Below, piece by piece: positions 33,426 through 43,777 of a stretch of 64,000 nucleotides of DNA; within the stretch, counting starts at the first letter, position 1, and each line of letters begins with the position of its first letter. Source of the DNA: Gammaproteobacteria bacterium (GTDB lineage: Bacteria > Pseudomonadota > Gammaproteobacteria > Pseudomonadales > Azotimanducaceae). The notes beneath the pieces are model-generated. The model worked only from the letters and a program-made list of their open reading frames with translations. It was not told the origin of the DNA and did no database searches. Made by a program: the position numbers and the translations under genes. The DNA is taken from NCBI GenBank assembly GCA_009846005.1, contig VXYL01000057.1:24381-88380 (forward strand). The letters are read 5' to 3'.

Positions 33426-35384
33426 ATGTGGCAGCGATCGTTTCTCTGCCCACTCTCCTGCCTGCTGTTCTTGGCTGGTTGTACGGCGATGGATAGCTCA
33501 CGCGGGGACGCCGAACCCGTGGCAGGCGCTGCGAACCTGGTCGTCGACCGCGTGCCGACCGTTCCGGAGGCGGTACTGGCCGGGCTCGACCGTTACCGAA
33601 ACACCCGTTCCGCCAGCTTGCTCGGCTGGATCGACGACGGCATTCTGATCGCAACCCGATTCGGCAACACCACCCAACTGCACCGGGTCGACGCGCCACT
33701 CGGCATGCGCCGCCAGATCACTTTCTTTCCCGAACCCGTGGCGGGCGCATCGGTGAACCCAGACTCGGGAAGAAACGGCTTCGTGTACCTGAAGGACGCC
33801 GGCGGCTCCGAGTTCTACCAGATGTTCTGGTACGACAACGCAAGCGCCGACTCCATGCGCTTGAGCGACGGCTCGTCCCGCTACACGGGCCTGTCCTGGT
33901 CGCCGACCGGGGCGTGGCTCGGCTACTCGACCACCGAGCGCAACGGCACGGACTGGGACCTGCACGCCAAGGACCTGCGCGGGGGACGCATGGTCCTCCA
34001 GGAAGACGAAGGCACGGGTTGGGGCATCGAGGATTGGTCCGAGGACGACGGCCGGATACTGATCAGCCAGTACATCTCGGTGAACGAGTCACGCATCTAC
34101 GAATTGGATGTAACCACCCGCAAGCGACGCCGGCTGCTGCCCGACGTCACCGCCGCGTTCGGAGGTGTCCGCTACGGACCCGGGCGGAGCGTCTACTTCA
34201 CCTCGGACATGAACGGCGAGTTCAGGCGCCTGCACCGTCTTGACCTCGACAGCGGCGCGATGCAAGTGCTAACGGAAGATGCGTCCTGGGACGTGGAGTC
34301 GTTCGCCGTCTCCCGCGACCGTCAGCGAGTCGCCTACGTCCTGAACGAAGACGGCGTCAGTCGGCTGTTCGCACGCAGCCTGGTCGACGGCGCTTTCATC
34401 GCCCTGCCACCGCTACCCCTCGGGATCGTGTCCGGGTTGCGTTTCCACCCAGACAGCAGCCGGCTGGGGTTTACGCTGCGCTCCGCGACGACCCCCTCGG
34501 ACGTTTTCAGCATCGACTTCCGCACCCGCGTGCTAACACGATGGACACGCAGCGAACTCGGCGGAATCGACCCCGACCGGCTCACCGAGCCCCAACTCGT
34601 CCGCTACCCGACATTCGACGGCCGCTCCATACCGGCGTTCGTGTACCGTCCGCGGGGTACGGGCCCGCACCCGGTGATCGTCAGCATCCACGGCGGCCCC
34701 GAAAGCCAGTCGAGACCATCGTTCTCGTCCACCACGCAGTACTACGTCAACGAACTCGGGGTCGCCGTGATCTACCCCAACGTGCGCGGCTCCAGGGGCT
34801 ACGGCAAAACCTGGCTCAAACTCGACAACGGCCGGCTCCGCGAGGACTCCGTGCGCGACATCGGCGCGCTCCTGGACTGGATCGCCGCCGTGCCGGATCT
34901 TGACGCCGACCGGGTCGCCGTGACCGGCGGTTCCTACGGCGGCTACATGGTGCTGGCCTCCGTGGTGCACTACGGTGACCGGCTGCGCGCCGGCATCGAG
35001 CGTGTCGGCATCAGCAACTTCGTGACCTTTCTCGAGAACACCCAGCCCTACCGCCAGGATCTTCGCCGCGTCGAGTACGGCGACGAGCGCGATCCCGATA
35101 TGCGCGCCTTCCTGACCTCGATCTCGCCGCTGACCCAGGTCGACAAGGTCACCACTCCCATGTTGATTTCCCAGGGACAGAACGACCCGCGCGTACCGGC
35201 GAGCGAATCCGAGCAAATCGTCGCCGCCTTGAAAAAGGCCGACATCCCCGTTTGGTACGTGCTCGCCAAGGACGAGGGCCACGGCTTCCGCAAGAAGTCG
35301 AACCGCGACTACCTGACGGCGGTCACGGCGATGTTCATCACGCGCCACCTACTCGATGGCAAACCCGATGACGAGGCGCCTTGA
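33426..35384 (+). CDS. S9 family prolyl oligopeptidase, lipoprotein
   Basis: A 652-residue serine peptidase. The N-terminal signal SCLLFLAGC has a lipobox with the lipidated Cys at about residue 19, so it should be anchored on the periplasmic side. A beta-propeller region (residues about 40-390) precedes the alpha/beta hydrolase domain: VSIHGGPESQ, nucleophile GGSYGGYM (Ser503), Asp in QNDPRVP and His in DEGHGFRK. It follows MaoC closely but has no metabolic link to it; a role in peptide scavenging is inferred. It is convergent with pbpC. Confidence 0.93.
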   Translation: MWQRSFLCPLSCLLFLAGCTAMDSSRGDAEPVAGAANLVVDRVPTVPEAVLAGLDRYRNTRSASLLGWIDDGILIATRFGNTTQLHRVDAPLGMRRQITFFPEPVAGASVNPDSGRNGFVYLKDAGGSEFYQMFWYDNASADSMRLSDGSSRYTGLSWSPTGAWLGYSTTERNGTDWDLHAKDLRGGRMVLQEDEGTGWGIEDWSEDDGRILISQYISVNESRIYELDVTTRKRRRLLPDVTAAFGGVRYGPGRSVYFTSDMNGEFRRLHRLDLDSGAMQVLTEDASWDVESFAVSRDRQRVAYVLNEDGVSRLFARSLVDGAFIALPPLPLGIVSGLRFHPDSSRLGFTLRSATTPSDVFSIDFRTRVLTRWTRSELGGIDPDRLTEPQLVRYPTFDGRSIPAFVYRPRGTGPHPVIVSIHGGPESQSRPSFSSTTQYYVNELGVAVIYPNVRGSRGYGKTWLKLDNGRLREDSVRDIGALLDWIAAVPDLDADRVAVTGGSYGGYMVLASVVHYGDRLRAGIERVGISNFVTFLENTQPYRQDLRRVEYGDERDPDMRAFLTSISPLTQVDKVTTPMLISQGQNDPRVPASESEQIVAALKKADIPVWYVLAKDEGHGFRKKSNRDYLTAVTAMFITRHLLDGKPDDEAP

Positions 35385-35425
35385 GCGGCCCGGAGCGCAC
35401 GCGGGACGTCACCCCATTCGTGCGG

Positions 35426-37792
35426 TCATTGCCCCGGGAAGCCGTCGACCCGGATCGGCTCGGAGTCGGCACGACCGAGGTCGTCCACTACCCGCACGGT
35501 GAATCGCCCCGTTCGCGGCGTCCAGAAATAGTTCTCGCCGGGCACGGTGGTCGCCACCAGGCGGTGGTCGACGAACCAGAACATCCTTTGGACATCGCCG
35601 TCCACAACGGCCGAGAACAGCACGGTACCCTCTGCGGGGCCCGGTGCGGCGGCGTGATAGACCAGAGTGCGTTGGGGAGAACGAATGCGAGGCGCGAATC
35701 CGGTGGCCGAGGTCTCGTCGAGACTGCACGCCGGCGACCAAGGCGGTGGTCGACGAATGGCGATGCCCGCTCTGCGGAACACGGCCTGGAGATTCGACGG
35801 CCAGAACTCGTACACGACCCGGTCGGTGTCGGCATCCCCGCCGCAGCTGCGAAGACCCGTCAGGCGGTCGATATCGATGGCCCGGTACACCGACGACACC
35901 TTGATCGGCGAAACCCCGGGAATGAACCAGGATCGCGTGGTACGCGGACAGTGGGGTCCCGGCAAGTCGCCGGTGGTCGCGCAGACTTCCACCCGCTTCA
36001 CGTTGAGACCGCCAACCCGGATGGTCGCCGGCTCCCCTTGCCGTTTGTTCCCTACAAGGCTGTCCGCGATGGCGAAAAACAACGGCGCGGCGGCTTCGCG
36101 GCCGACCAGCGCCGGATTGGCCGACCCGTCGAAGTTGCCGACCCACACGGCCAACACGTAGGGGCCGACGACTCCCACGCTCCAAGCGTCCCGGAATCCG
36201 AACGATGTGCCCGTCTTCCAAGCGATCACACCTCGATCGGGATCCCGCGCGGTCTTCCCGGGTCTGGCCACGTCGCGGAGCATATCGAGCACCAGGAAGC
36301 TCGCTTCCGGGCTTAGCAGTCGTTGCGGTGCCGCTGAGACGGATCCGGGCACGACGACCAGGTCGCGCCACAAGCCACCGGCCGCCAATGTCGCATAGAG
36401 GCGCACCAATTCCTCCATGGTGATCTCGCTGCCGCCGAGGGCCAGAGCGAGTCCATAGTCGGCGGCGGATCGCAATCCCGTCACGCCCGCACTGTGCAAC
36501 CAATCCCTGAAACGCTCGACGCCCAGGTCGGCGAGCAATGCCACGGCCGGGACGTTGCGGCTGTGGATCAAGGCGTCGCGGGCGAACACCGGACCCGTGA
36601 ACCCCCGGTCGAAGTTCTCCGGCGTATACGCGGCGTATCGACGTGGCGCGTCTTCGAGCAAGGTCATCGGATGGATCAGGCCGTCGTCCAAGGCCAGCGC
36701 GTAGAGCAGCGGCTTCAGCGTCGAACCGGGTGACCGGCGTGCCCGCACACCGTTCACCTGCCCAGCAATCGCCTCGTCGAAGAACCCAGCCGAACCGACC
36801 AGCGCCAACACCTCCATCCTCCGCGCCTCGATGAGCATGGCCGCTGCGTTGGCAATGCCGTCGCGGCGGCGCAGCTCCACGTGATCGGCCACGCGCGCTT
36901 CCACCAGGCGCTGCACCTCGAGGTCGAGCGTCGTGCGAACGTGGGAAACGCCGGTCATCGGCACGTGATCCCGGACGAAATGCGGCGCATGGGAAGGCAA
37001 CCGCGACGGGGAGGCAAACGTCGGTACGAGTCTCGCCCTAGCCGAGGTCTCGATTTGGGCATCGTCCGTGTTGGATTCCCACGCCGCGAAGAGTCGATCA
37101 CGGGCGGCCAAGAGCTCCGCGCGACCTTGGGCCGTGACCGGAAACCGGTCGGTCGGGTTCTGCGGAATGACTGCAAGCGCCAGCGCTTCGCCCAGACCAA
37201 GCGCGCTGGACGGCTTGTCGAAGTAGACCCGGCTGGCCGTCCCGATGCCTTCGATGCTGCCGCCGTAGGGCGCGAGGTTCAGGTACGCCTCGAGAATCTC
37301 GTCCTTGCCGTAGTGGCGCTCCAACTGCACCGCGCGCACCGACTGGACCAGTTTTCCGAACACCGTCCGGGTATCCAGACCGAACCGCAATCGGGCCAGC
37401 TGCATGGTGATCGTCGACCCGCCGACGACGCGGCTGCGCCGGACGTAGGTCGTCCATGCCGCGCGCGCCAACGCGAGCGGGTTGACCCCGTAGTGACGGT
37501 AGAACCCGCGGTCTTCGTAGAGCAGCGTCGCCTCCCGCGCCGCTGGGGCGATGTCGTCGAGTCGAGTGAACAGGCGATAGCGACCGTCCTTCGCCGCAAC
37601 GAGCTTGAGGGGGCGTCCCTCGCGGTCCGTCACCAAGGTCGAGAAATCGATGTCCCCGTACAGCGCGGGCTTCGGCAGCACGACCCAGACCAACGACGCG
37701 CAGGCCGCGATGCCGGACAAGATCGCCACGGGACGCGCAAACCTGCCCAGTTTGCGACGCGCTTTAGCGAATGGCGTTCGGCTGACGATCAC
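35426..37792 (-). CDS. pbpC: Penicillin-binding protein 1C
   Basis: A 788-residue bifunctional peptidoglycan glycosyltransferase/transpeptidase of the PBP1C class. One N-terminal membrane helix (PVAILSGIAACASLVWVVL) is followed by the GT51 domain with catalytic Glu93 in LYEDRGFYRHYG and by STITMQLARL. The transpeptidase domain has SPGSTLKP (nucleophile Ser357), SRN in IHSRNVPA and KTGTSFGFRDAW. A C-terminal PBP1C-type beta domain ends the protein. The GTG start overlaps the stop of the alpha-2-macroglobulin gene (GTGA), as the pair pbpC/yfhM is linked in E. coli. Length is usual. Confidence 0.95.
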   Translation of the reverse strand: MIVSRTPFAKARRKLGRFARPVAILSGIAACASLVWVVLPKPALYGDIDFSTLVTDREGRPLKLVAAKDGRYRLFTRLDDIAPAAREATLLYEDRGFYRHYGVNPLALARAAWTTYVRRSRVVGGSTITMQLARLRFGLDTRTVFGKLVQSVRAVQLERHYGKDEILEAYLNLAPYGGSIEGIGTASRVYFDKPSSALGLGEALALAVIPQNPTDRFPVTAQGRAELLAARDRLFAAWESNTDDAQIETSARARLVPTFASPSRLPSHAPHFVRDHVPMTGVSHVRTTLDLEVQRLVEARVADHVELRRRDGIANAAAMLIEARRMEVLALVGSAGFFDEAIAGQVNGVRARRSPGSTLKPLLYALALDDGLIHPMTLLEDAPRRYAAYTPENFDRGFTGPVFARDALIHSRNVPAVALLADLGVERFRDWLHSAGVTGLRSAADYGLALALGGSEITMEELVRLYATLAAGGLWRDLVVVPGSVSAAPQRLLSPEASFLVLDMLRDVARPGKTARDPDRGVIAWKTGTSFGFRDAWSVGVVGPYVLAVWVGNFDGSANPALVGREAAAPLFFAIADSLVGNKRQGEPATIRVGGLNVKRVEVCATTGDLPGPHCPRTTRSWFIPGVSPIKVSSVYRAIDIDRLTGLRSCGGDADTDRVVYEFWPSNLQAVFRRAGIAIRRPPPWSPACSLDETSATGFAPRIRSPQRTLVYHAAAPGPAEGTVLFSAVVDGDVQRMFWFVDHRLVATTVPGENYFWTPRTGRFTVRVVDDLGRADSEPIRVDGFPGQ

Positions 37793-40700
37793 GTGTTCTC
37801 GACAACCAGCCTGCCCGCCAGTGAACGACCGCGGATGCTGCGGTGGTACATGGCGGCGGCATGGGCCGCGGGGGCGGCGAATTCGCCCGGACTCGTCGCC
37901 TTGACCCGGTAGAGGATCTCGGTGACGCGCTCGCCGAAAGTGCCGTAGAGCACCAACCGGTCCTCGCGTACGTCCCGATAGTCGGGCGTCCACCGCCCGT
38001 AGCGGTTGCGCACCGACTCGGTGAGGATCTCGAATCCACCCGGCAGCAGGTCCGTGACCGCGACATTGCCGATCCAACCTCCCTTGGAACGGACCCGCAG
38101 CCTTACCGTCAGTTCGTCTCCCACCCGGATCCGCTCGACCGGATCGCCCTCGTCGTCTAGGTAGACGCGGTCGACCTCGATGCCCTCGGCGAGACGATCG
38201 GTGGGCACGTCGATGTCGTAGCCGGACTCGCTCGCCGCGAAGTAGATGCCACCGGGTGCCGAATGCGAGATCTCAACTCGTTCGACGGACACCGGCAGCG
38301 ATGCTTGGGCGATTGCGCCCCCGGGAACCGCCACGTCCACGGCACCGTCCGGGCCGTAGGCGACGACATCGGGAGGCGACAACTGTCCTTGGGCCGCCAA
38401 GCTGCGGTGGATGGCGCCGAGCGCCAAGATCGTATAGGCGGCAGACAAGGTGTTGAAGCGGTTCTCGAAAACCGGCTGCACGAGTCGCCGAACGGCGTCG
38501 CCGTCAAGTCGCGCCATGCGGGCCGGAAAGTGTAGGGCCAAGAGGTAGACGTATTGCGCGTCCCGGCCCAACCGCGTGTCGAAGTCCGTGTCCGGTTCCG
38601 ACGATTCGCCGATCCGGTAGCCTTCGATCAACCGCTCGGCCAGCACGTCGTTGCGCAACAGCGCGTGGCTCGCCGCCATGTAGGCGCCGGCGATGTCGCT
38701 ACGCCATGTCTCGGCCGCATGGACCTCCAACGTCCCCTGGAGCGCGTTGAGGTTGTTCGTGGTGACCCGGCCGCTGCGGGTTAGCAGGTAGATGGCGTAG
38801 GCCCGGGTACGGGCGGCAGCGAGGTCGAACGGCGCGGGGTCGTCGTCACCACCAGCGAGCCGCCTCAGGTAGCTTCCGGCCCGTGCATACATGTCGTCGG
38901 GAACCGGGAGCCCAAGACCGCGGGCCTCGAGTAGGAAGTGCGTGATGTAGACCGAAACGAACGGCGCCGCCTCCTCCGACGTCGCCCAGAACAGGAATCC
39001 GCCGTTGGCGTGCTGTCGCGGGCGCAGCTGCGCGATCGTGTCCCGAAACAATGTCCGGTATTGCTGCCAGTCCAGACTGATCGTCCACCCTTGCAGCAGA
39101 CCCAGTTGCGGGAATGCCTTGCTGACGATCTGTTCGGCGCAGGCATGCGGAAACGACTCGAGGTATGGCAGCAGGCCGGCGGCGAGGGCGAGTGGGCTTG
39201 CCGAGACGGTAATGTGCCGGCTTGCGAAGCTCTCGTGTAATCGGCGCGGCAGGTTGACCACGGCTCGGCCACCAGCCTCGAAGCCCGATTCAACGGTTGT
39301 CTCGAACGCCACCGCCGGGCGTACGGACAAGGTGGCTTGCCGCTCGACGGAGGCATCGCCGAGGCGCCCGGCCAAGGTCACCGAGGCGGCCCCCGGCGAA
39401 GGGCCGGCGCGTAGCCGGAAGTTCACTCGCCCTTCGCCACCCGCCGGGAGGTCAACGGTCCTCTCGATCCCATCCTCCGCTCGAAGGCGATCCATCGCCT
39501 CCACCGCTACGACCACTTCCCCGTCCGTTCCTTCGACGTTGTTCGCCACGCCGACCGCGACGTCGAACACGTCGCCCGGCGCCGCGGCCAACGGCAGATT
39601 GGGCGACAGGACGATGGGACCTCGAACCGTGACGGACGTTGCTACCGCGCCAAGCTTGGTCTCGGCCACGCCCACCGCCATCACGCGCAATTCGCCGTTG
39701 AAGTAGTCCGGAACTGGGACATCGAGGCGACTGGGCTCCGAACCTGCTTCGAGGATGCCGGACCAGAACACGACGGGAGGCTCCGAACGCCGGCGGAACG
39801 GATTCAGATTGGCGCCGAGCAGCCGGCCCAGGTCTCCGCCACCCGGCGCCGAGACGCGACGCAGAACGTCGTAGTCCGGAAGGATCAGATCGACCATCTG
39901 ATGGGTACTGACCTGCAATGCCTTCTTGCTCAGATAAACGCCCAACGGATCCGGGGTGGAGTAGTCGGCGACCTGGAGGATTCCCTCGTCAACGGCGAAC
40001 AGCACGAGCCGCGAGGGTTCCGATGCGGTGTAGCCGATCGTCAGGTGGGATCCCGGCAGGACCTGCTCCGGAACCGAGAGGTCGATATCCAGGCCTCGCG
40101 CGCCCCGGTCGACGGAAAACGGCACGACCGCGTAGCTCAAGGGGCTTACGAAGATCTCCTCGGAGTCGATGTCGCGCACGAAAGCGACATTGACGTAGGC
40201 ATTGCCTTCGAGAACGTCGGGAAGGCGGATGCGTGCCAAGGTGTTGTTCGTCTCCGACCGGAACCACTCGAAGGCATGCACACGGTCCCGCTCGATGGTG
40301 ACCAGGCCCGTGCCCGCGTAGGGTGCCGTGATCTCGACCGTGATCTCCTCGCCCGGCGCATATACCCTTCGGTCTAGCTTGAGATCGAGTTCCGCGTCAC
40401 GTTCGAGGTTGCCGGCAACGTTGGCCGCCCCGGCCACGGCAAACTCCACCCGGTTGAGCCTCAGGCCATCGGCATCGACGATGTCGAGCGCGAAACGCCC
40501 GGGGCGGTTTGTCGGCAGCGTCGCCTCGGCACCTTCCGACGGCAATTCGAACGGCGTCCGTTCGAGTTCGGTCTCCTTGGCCACGGACTGGTAGGCGAAC
40601 TTGCCGTTCGGTTGCTTGACCAGCGCCGACACGTAGCGGCGTTCGACGAGGACCGACTGCAGACCCTCCCGCGACACCGCTTCGAGGTCCCGGTCGATGG

Positions 40701-43551
40701 CGAGAAACCGCACGGTTCGCCTGCCCTCCAGGGCGATGAAGTCAAACGCACCGTCCGCCCGGTACCCGACGAGCGCATCCGCCGGGGATAGGAGGGTTCC
40801 GGCAAGCGCCTTGACACCGCGCCCGCCACTCGCCTCGAATCCCTGGGCCTTGAGGACTAGCCGGTAGATGCCGTTGTCGTACTGCCCGACGTCGAGCGAC
40901 ATCACCCCGACGCCGTCCGGATCGGTGGCCGTCTCCTCGAGATCGAGGGTAACCGGCTTCGGCGGCGTGTCGGGGTCGCGGTAGGGATCCGCGAACACGA
41001 ACCCGGGGTGTTCCGGGAAGTGCGGGGAAATCGGCGTGAGCTCGAGACTTCCGGTTACCCGCCGACCCTGTGCCGGGGTTCCGAACAGGTTATTAAGCGT
41101 CACGCGTGCCGAGTGGCGACCCGGCTTCAGCCACGCGCGTCGGGGCATTGCCCGCGTCGCCGGGGAATCCCCGGGAGCACCGGCGACCTGTTCGACGATC
41201 GCCGCGCGGATTCGCAGGCGGTCCGGCTGGTATTCCTCGACGCTGAACGTCGTGCCGCCCAAGGCGTGGAACCGCCCGTCATCGTCCACAAGGTAGACAT
41301 TCGCCCGATAGCCACCCGTCGGCGACTCGGCGCGGGTTTCGAAGTCCCAGGCGAGGAGCCCGTCGTCCGGCAGTACCGTCCGGGTAGCGAGCACCCGATT
41401 GCCACGCGCGTCGATGACCCTCAACTCGATCGGCGCGCCCGGTACGGTGCCGAAGTCGCCCTCCCTGACGATGCCGAACAAGCGCACCGTTTCACCCGGT
41501 CGGTACAACCCGCGGTCGGTGTAGAGCGCCGCCTTGAGACGCTCGGCATCGTCCTCGGCCGTGTATTCGCCGCCGATGTCGAATCCCGACCAACTCAACC
41601 GGCGATCGCTGCGTTGGTACGGCATGAAGGTGACGTCGGCTTCGCGCCGAACCACGAACACACTCGGTTCCCGATCGCGTTCGAAGTCGTCCGCCGCAGC
41701 AATCCAGGCATGGCCTTCGGCGTCGGTGGTGGCCGTCAGAACGGCCAATCCGTTCTTGCCAAGCAGTTCCACCACGGCATCCTCGACGGGTTCACCGGTG
41801 GATATCGAATGCACGAAGACGTGCTGGCTCTTGTCGGCATTGGTCTTGACCAAGAGACCCAGATCCGTGACGAGCGCCATGCGACGGTCGAAGCTGCCAA
41901 CCACCCGTTCCGTCTCCGGGTCCCAACCCTGAACCTTGACGAAGAACAAGCCACCCGCATCGAGGAAAGGGTCGAGATCCAAGGTCGCGTAGACTCGCTC
42001 CCGGGGATGACCCGGGTTCAACTCGACGATCCGGGTGGTCAACTTGGCGAGGTTGTCGGCATCGAACCGGTACCGGAACCAGGGATCCCGGATATCACCG
42101 CCCGTCTGACTCGCCAAGTGGTTCAACGTGCCCGGCAGAAGTTGCTGGATGTCCACCTTGACGGCTGAAACACCGCGCCCGGAGAACGTCAGCAGGCGGT
42201 TACCCGTCAGGGGCAGCAGAGCACCGTCCTGCGCGATGGCGGCCTCCTTCGGGTAGTCCGGCACGCGCACCACTTCGTCGTACGCCGATGCCAGCACGAA
42301 CTCACCGGCGGAGGTCAGGCCGGGTTCGATGCGCAGGTAGACGAAGCGGTTCGGCGGTGCATCGAACGTGACGCTCTGCAACATCGCCGCGTCGCGCTCG
42401 GTGGGATTCACCGTCAACGCCACCCGTTCGGATCGCGCCAGCACCGCCGCCGTCGCCTCGGCGGGGGAACGCCAGCGGTAGTCCTGATAGGTCGTGTTGC
42501 CGATCCGGTGGTCTCTGGGCAGCAGCCACGCCCCCACCCGTTCTCCGAATTGCTCGGTGTCGACGTGATCGGTGAACGATACCGCGACGGTCTGCACGGG
42601 ATCTCCTTGGGCATCGTCGACCATCGACGCGGTGACGCCTTCGACGCGGAAGTAGCTCTCGCGGTCGGGTACGCGCACCTGGGCGAACAATGCCTCCTCG
42701 AACACCCCGTCGCCGTTCAAGGGCTCGAGATCCTCGGTCACCGTGACGGTCGCGAAATGCTCCCGCTCGGGAACGGCGACGATGTCCGAATGCACGTGGG
42801 CGGTCCGATCATAGGGACCGTACTCGACGCGGAACCCCAGTTCGCGCGCCTCGGCTGCCGACGCCTTCGGCCCTTCGTGGAGTTCGAGGCCAAGACGTTG
42901 CTCGAAGTCGTCCCGCGCAACCGGGTGCGAAAAACCGAAACTGGCGGTCACCCGCCTTTCGGTCACGTTCTCGGGATGCTGGTAAAAGCTCGCTTCGACG
43001 ACCGTCGCGACGAACCCAGGCGTCTGGAACTCGACGGTCCAGTCGACCAATTCGATGTCCGGCGCAAACAGTTCAGGCGCCAATCTCACCCGGTATTCGC
43101 GGTCCGCTGGCCAATCCTCCGATGCCTTGAACACGAGACGGTTCTCCGTCTCGAAGCGCCACTCCCCAGGCATCGGCGGGTCAAGTTCAATGCCCTCCTC
43201 CAGGATGTCGCCAACTAGATCCAGACGCCCCGCCGACAACGTCGGCGGCGCCTCGGCTTCGGTGCCGCCCAGCAGGTAGTGGAAGTCGAGAACAAGCCGA
43301 TCCCAGACCAACCGCGAGCGCGCGCCCTCGCGCTCGATCCGGGAGATGCCCGGCGGGTCGACATCCGCCGCCACGCGCAGGGGCTTCGGCAAGCCCTGGT
43401 AGTAGTAATATCCACCCAGCGCCAACGCCAGCAAGCCGACAAACGCCAATCCGCCGTAACCGACGCGGCGCAAGCCGACTCGCAGCAGCCACGCCGGCGG
43501 CCGCCAGGACAATTCACCAAGCGCCGCCGCAACGTAGGCCTTGGGGTTCAT
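37789..43551 (-). CDS. Bacterial alpha-2-macroglobulin (YfhM type)
   Basis: A 1920-residue periplasmic protein; the start MNPKAYVAAALGEL is preceded by GGAGGCGC. One N-terminal membrane segment (RVGYGGLAFVGLLALALGGYY) anchors it to the inner membrane. MG domains fill the first 1300 residues; the thioester motif CAEQ in FPHACAEQIVSKAF (Cys1471) is intact, so it should trap proteases covalently. A large C-terminal helical TED-like region and a beta domain follow. Paired with PBP1C, the usual partner, it is thought to protect the cell when the wall is breached. Confidence 0.95.
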   Translation of the reverse strand: MNPKAYVAAALGELSWRPPAWLLRVGLRRVGYGGLAFVGLLALALGGYYYYQGLPKPLRVAADVDPPGISRIEREGARSRLVWDRLVLDFHYLLGGTEAEAPPTLSAGRLDLVGDILEEGIELDPPMPGEWRFETENRLVFKASEDWPADREYRVRLAPELFAPDIELVDWTVEFQTPGFVATVVEASFYQHPENVTERRVTASFGFSHPVARDDFEQRLGLELHEGPKASAAEARELGFRVEYGPYDRTAHVHSDIVAVPEREHFATVTVTEDLEPLNGDGVFEEALFAQVRVPDRESYFRVEGVTASMVDDAQGDPVQTVAVSFTDHVDTEQFGERVGAWLLPRDHRIGNTTYQDYRWRSPAEATAAVLARSERVALTVNPTERDAAMLQSVTFDAPPNRFVYLRIEPGLTSAGEFVLASAYDEVVRVPDYPKEAAIAQDGALLPLTGNRLLTFSGRGVSAVKVDIQQLLPGTLNHLASQTGGDIRDPWFRYRFDADNLAKLTTRIVELNPGHPRERVYATLDLDPFLDAGGLFFVKVQGWDPETERVVGSFDRRMALVTDLGLLVKTNADKSQHVFVHSISTGEPVEDAVVELLGKNGLAVLTATTDAEGHAWIAAADDFERDREPSVFVVRREADVTFMPYQRSDRRLSWSGFDIGGEYTAEDDAERLKAALYTDRGLYRPGETVRLFGIVREGDFGTVPGAPIELRVIDARGNRVLATRTVLPDDGLLAWDFETRAESPTGGYRANVYLVDDDGRFHALGGTTFSVEEYQPDRLRIRAAIVEQVAGAPGDSPATRAMPRRAWLKPGRHSARVTLNNLFGTPAQGRRVTGSLELTPISPHFPEHPGFVFADPYRDPDTPPKPVTLDLEETATDPDGVGVMSLDVGQYDNGIYRLVLKAQGFEASGGRGVKALAGTLLSPADALVGYRADGAFDFIALEGRRTVRFLAIDRDLEAVSREGLQSVLVERRYVSALVKQPNGKFAYQSVAKETELERTPFELPSEGAEATLPTNRPGRFALDIVDADGLRLNRVEFAVAGAANVAGNLERDAELDLKLDRRVYAPGEEITVEITAPYAGTGLVTIERDRVHAFEWFRSETNNTLARIRLPDVLEGNAYVNVAFVRDIDSEEIFVSPLSYAVVPFSVDRGARGLDIDLSVPEQVLPGSHLTIGYTASEPSRLVLFAVDEGILQVADYSTPDPLGVYLSKKALQVSTHQMVDLILPDYDVLRRVSAPGGGDLGRLLGANLNPFRRRSEPPVVFWSGILEAGSEPSRLDVPVPDYFNGELRVMAVGVAETKLGAVATSVTVRGPIVLSPNLPLAAAPGDVFDVAVGVANNVEGTDGEVVVAVEAMDRLRAEDGIERTVDLPAGGEGRVNFRLRAGPSPGAASVTLAGRLGDASVERQATLSVRPAVAFETTVESGFEAGGRAVVNLPRRLHESFASRHITVSASPLALAAGLLPYLESFPHACAEQIVSKAFPQLGLLQGWTISLDWQQYRTLFRDTIAQLRPRQHANGGFLFWATSEEAAPFVSVYITHFLLEARGLGLPVPDDMYARAGSYLRRLAGGDDDPAPFDLAAARTRAYAIYLLTRSGRVTTNNLNALQGTLEVHAAETWRSDIAGAYMAASHALLRNDVLAERLIEGYRIGESSEPDTDFDTRLGRDAQYVYLLALHFPARMARLDGDAVRRLVQPVFENRFNTLSAAYTILALGAIHRSLAAQGQLSPPDVVAYGPDGAVDVAVPGGAIAQASLPVSVERVEISHSAPGGIYFAASESGYDIDVPTDRLAEGIEVDRVYLDDEGDPVERIRVGDELTVRLRVRSKGGWIGNVAVTDLLPGGFEILTESVRNRYGRWTPDYRDVREDRLVLYGTFGERVTEILYRVKATSPGEFAAPAAHAAAMYHRSIRGRSLAGRLVVENT

Positions 43552-43777
43552 TGCGCCTCCCCGAGAACGAACCCCTGAGCCTAGCGGTGCGCCAGGGAAG
43601 AGAGGCGGGAAGAACAATGGAAGTTTCGCAGCGAGTCCTGCGGAACCGCTGAATCGCCCTCCATTTTCAAACTCGGCAGCGCGTTGCGAGTCTTATGCCA
43701 AGGCGGCGCGCCGGTGGACAGGCGGTTGGGGGAAACGACAGACTGTCTCGATCCCCTGCCCGAGCACAGGATCTGCC

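Noticed and set aside
41008..42168. 386-codon plus-strand frame inside the alpha-2-macroglobulin gene
   Set aside because: Antisense of a strongly supported gene with no motifs of its own.
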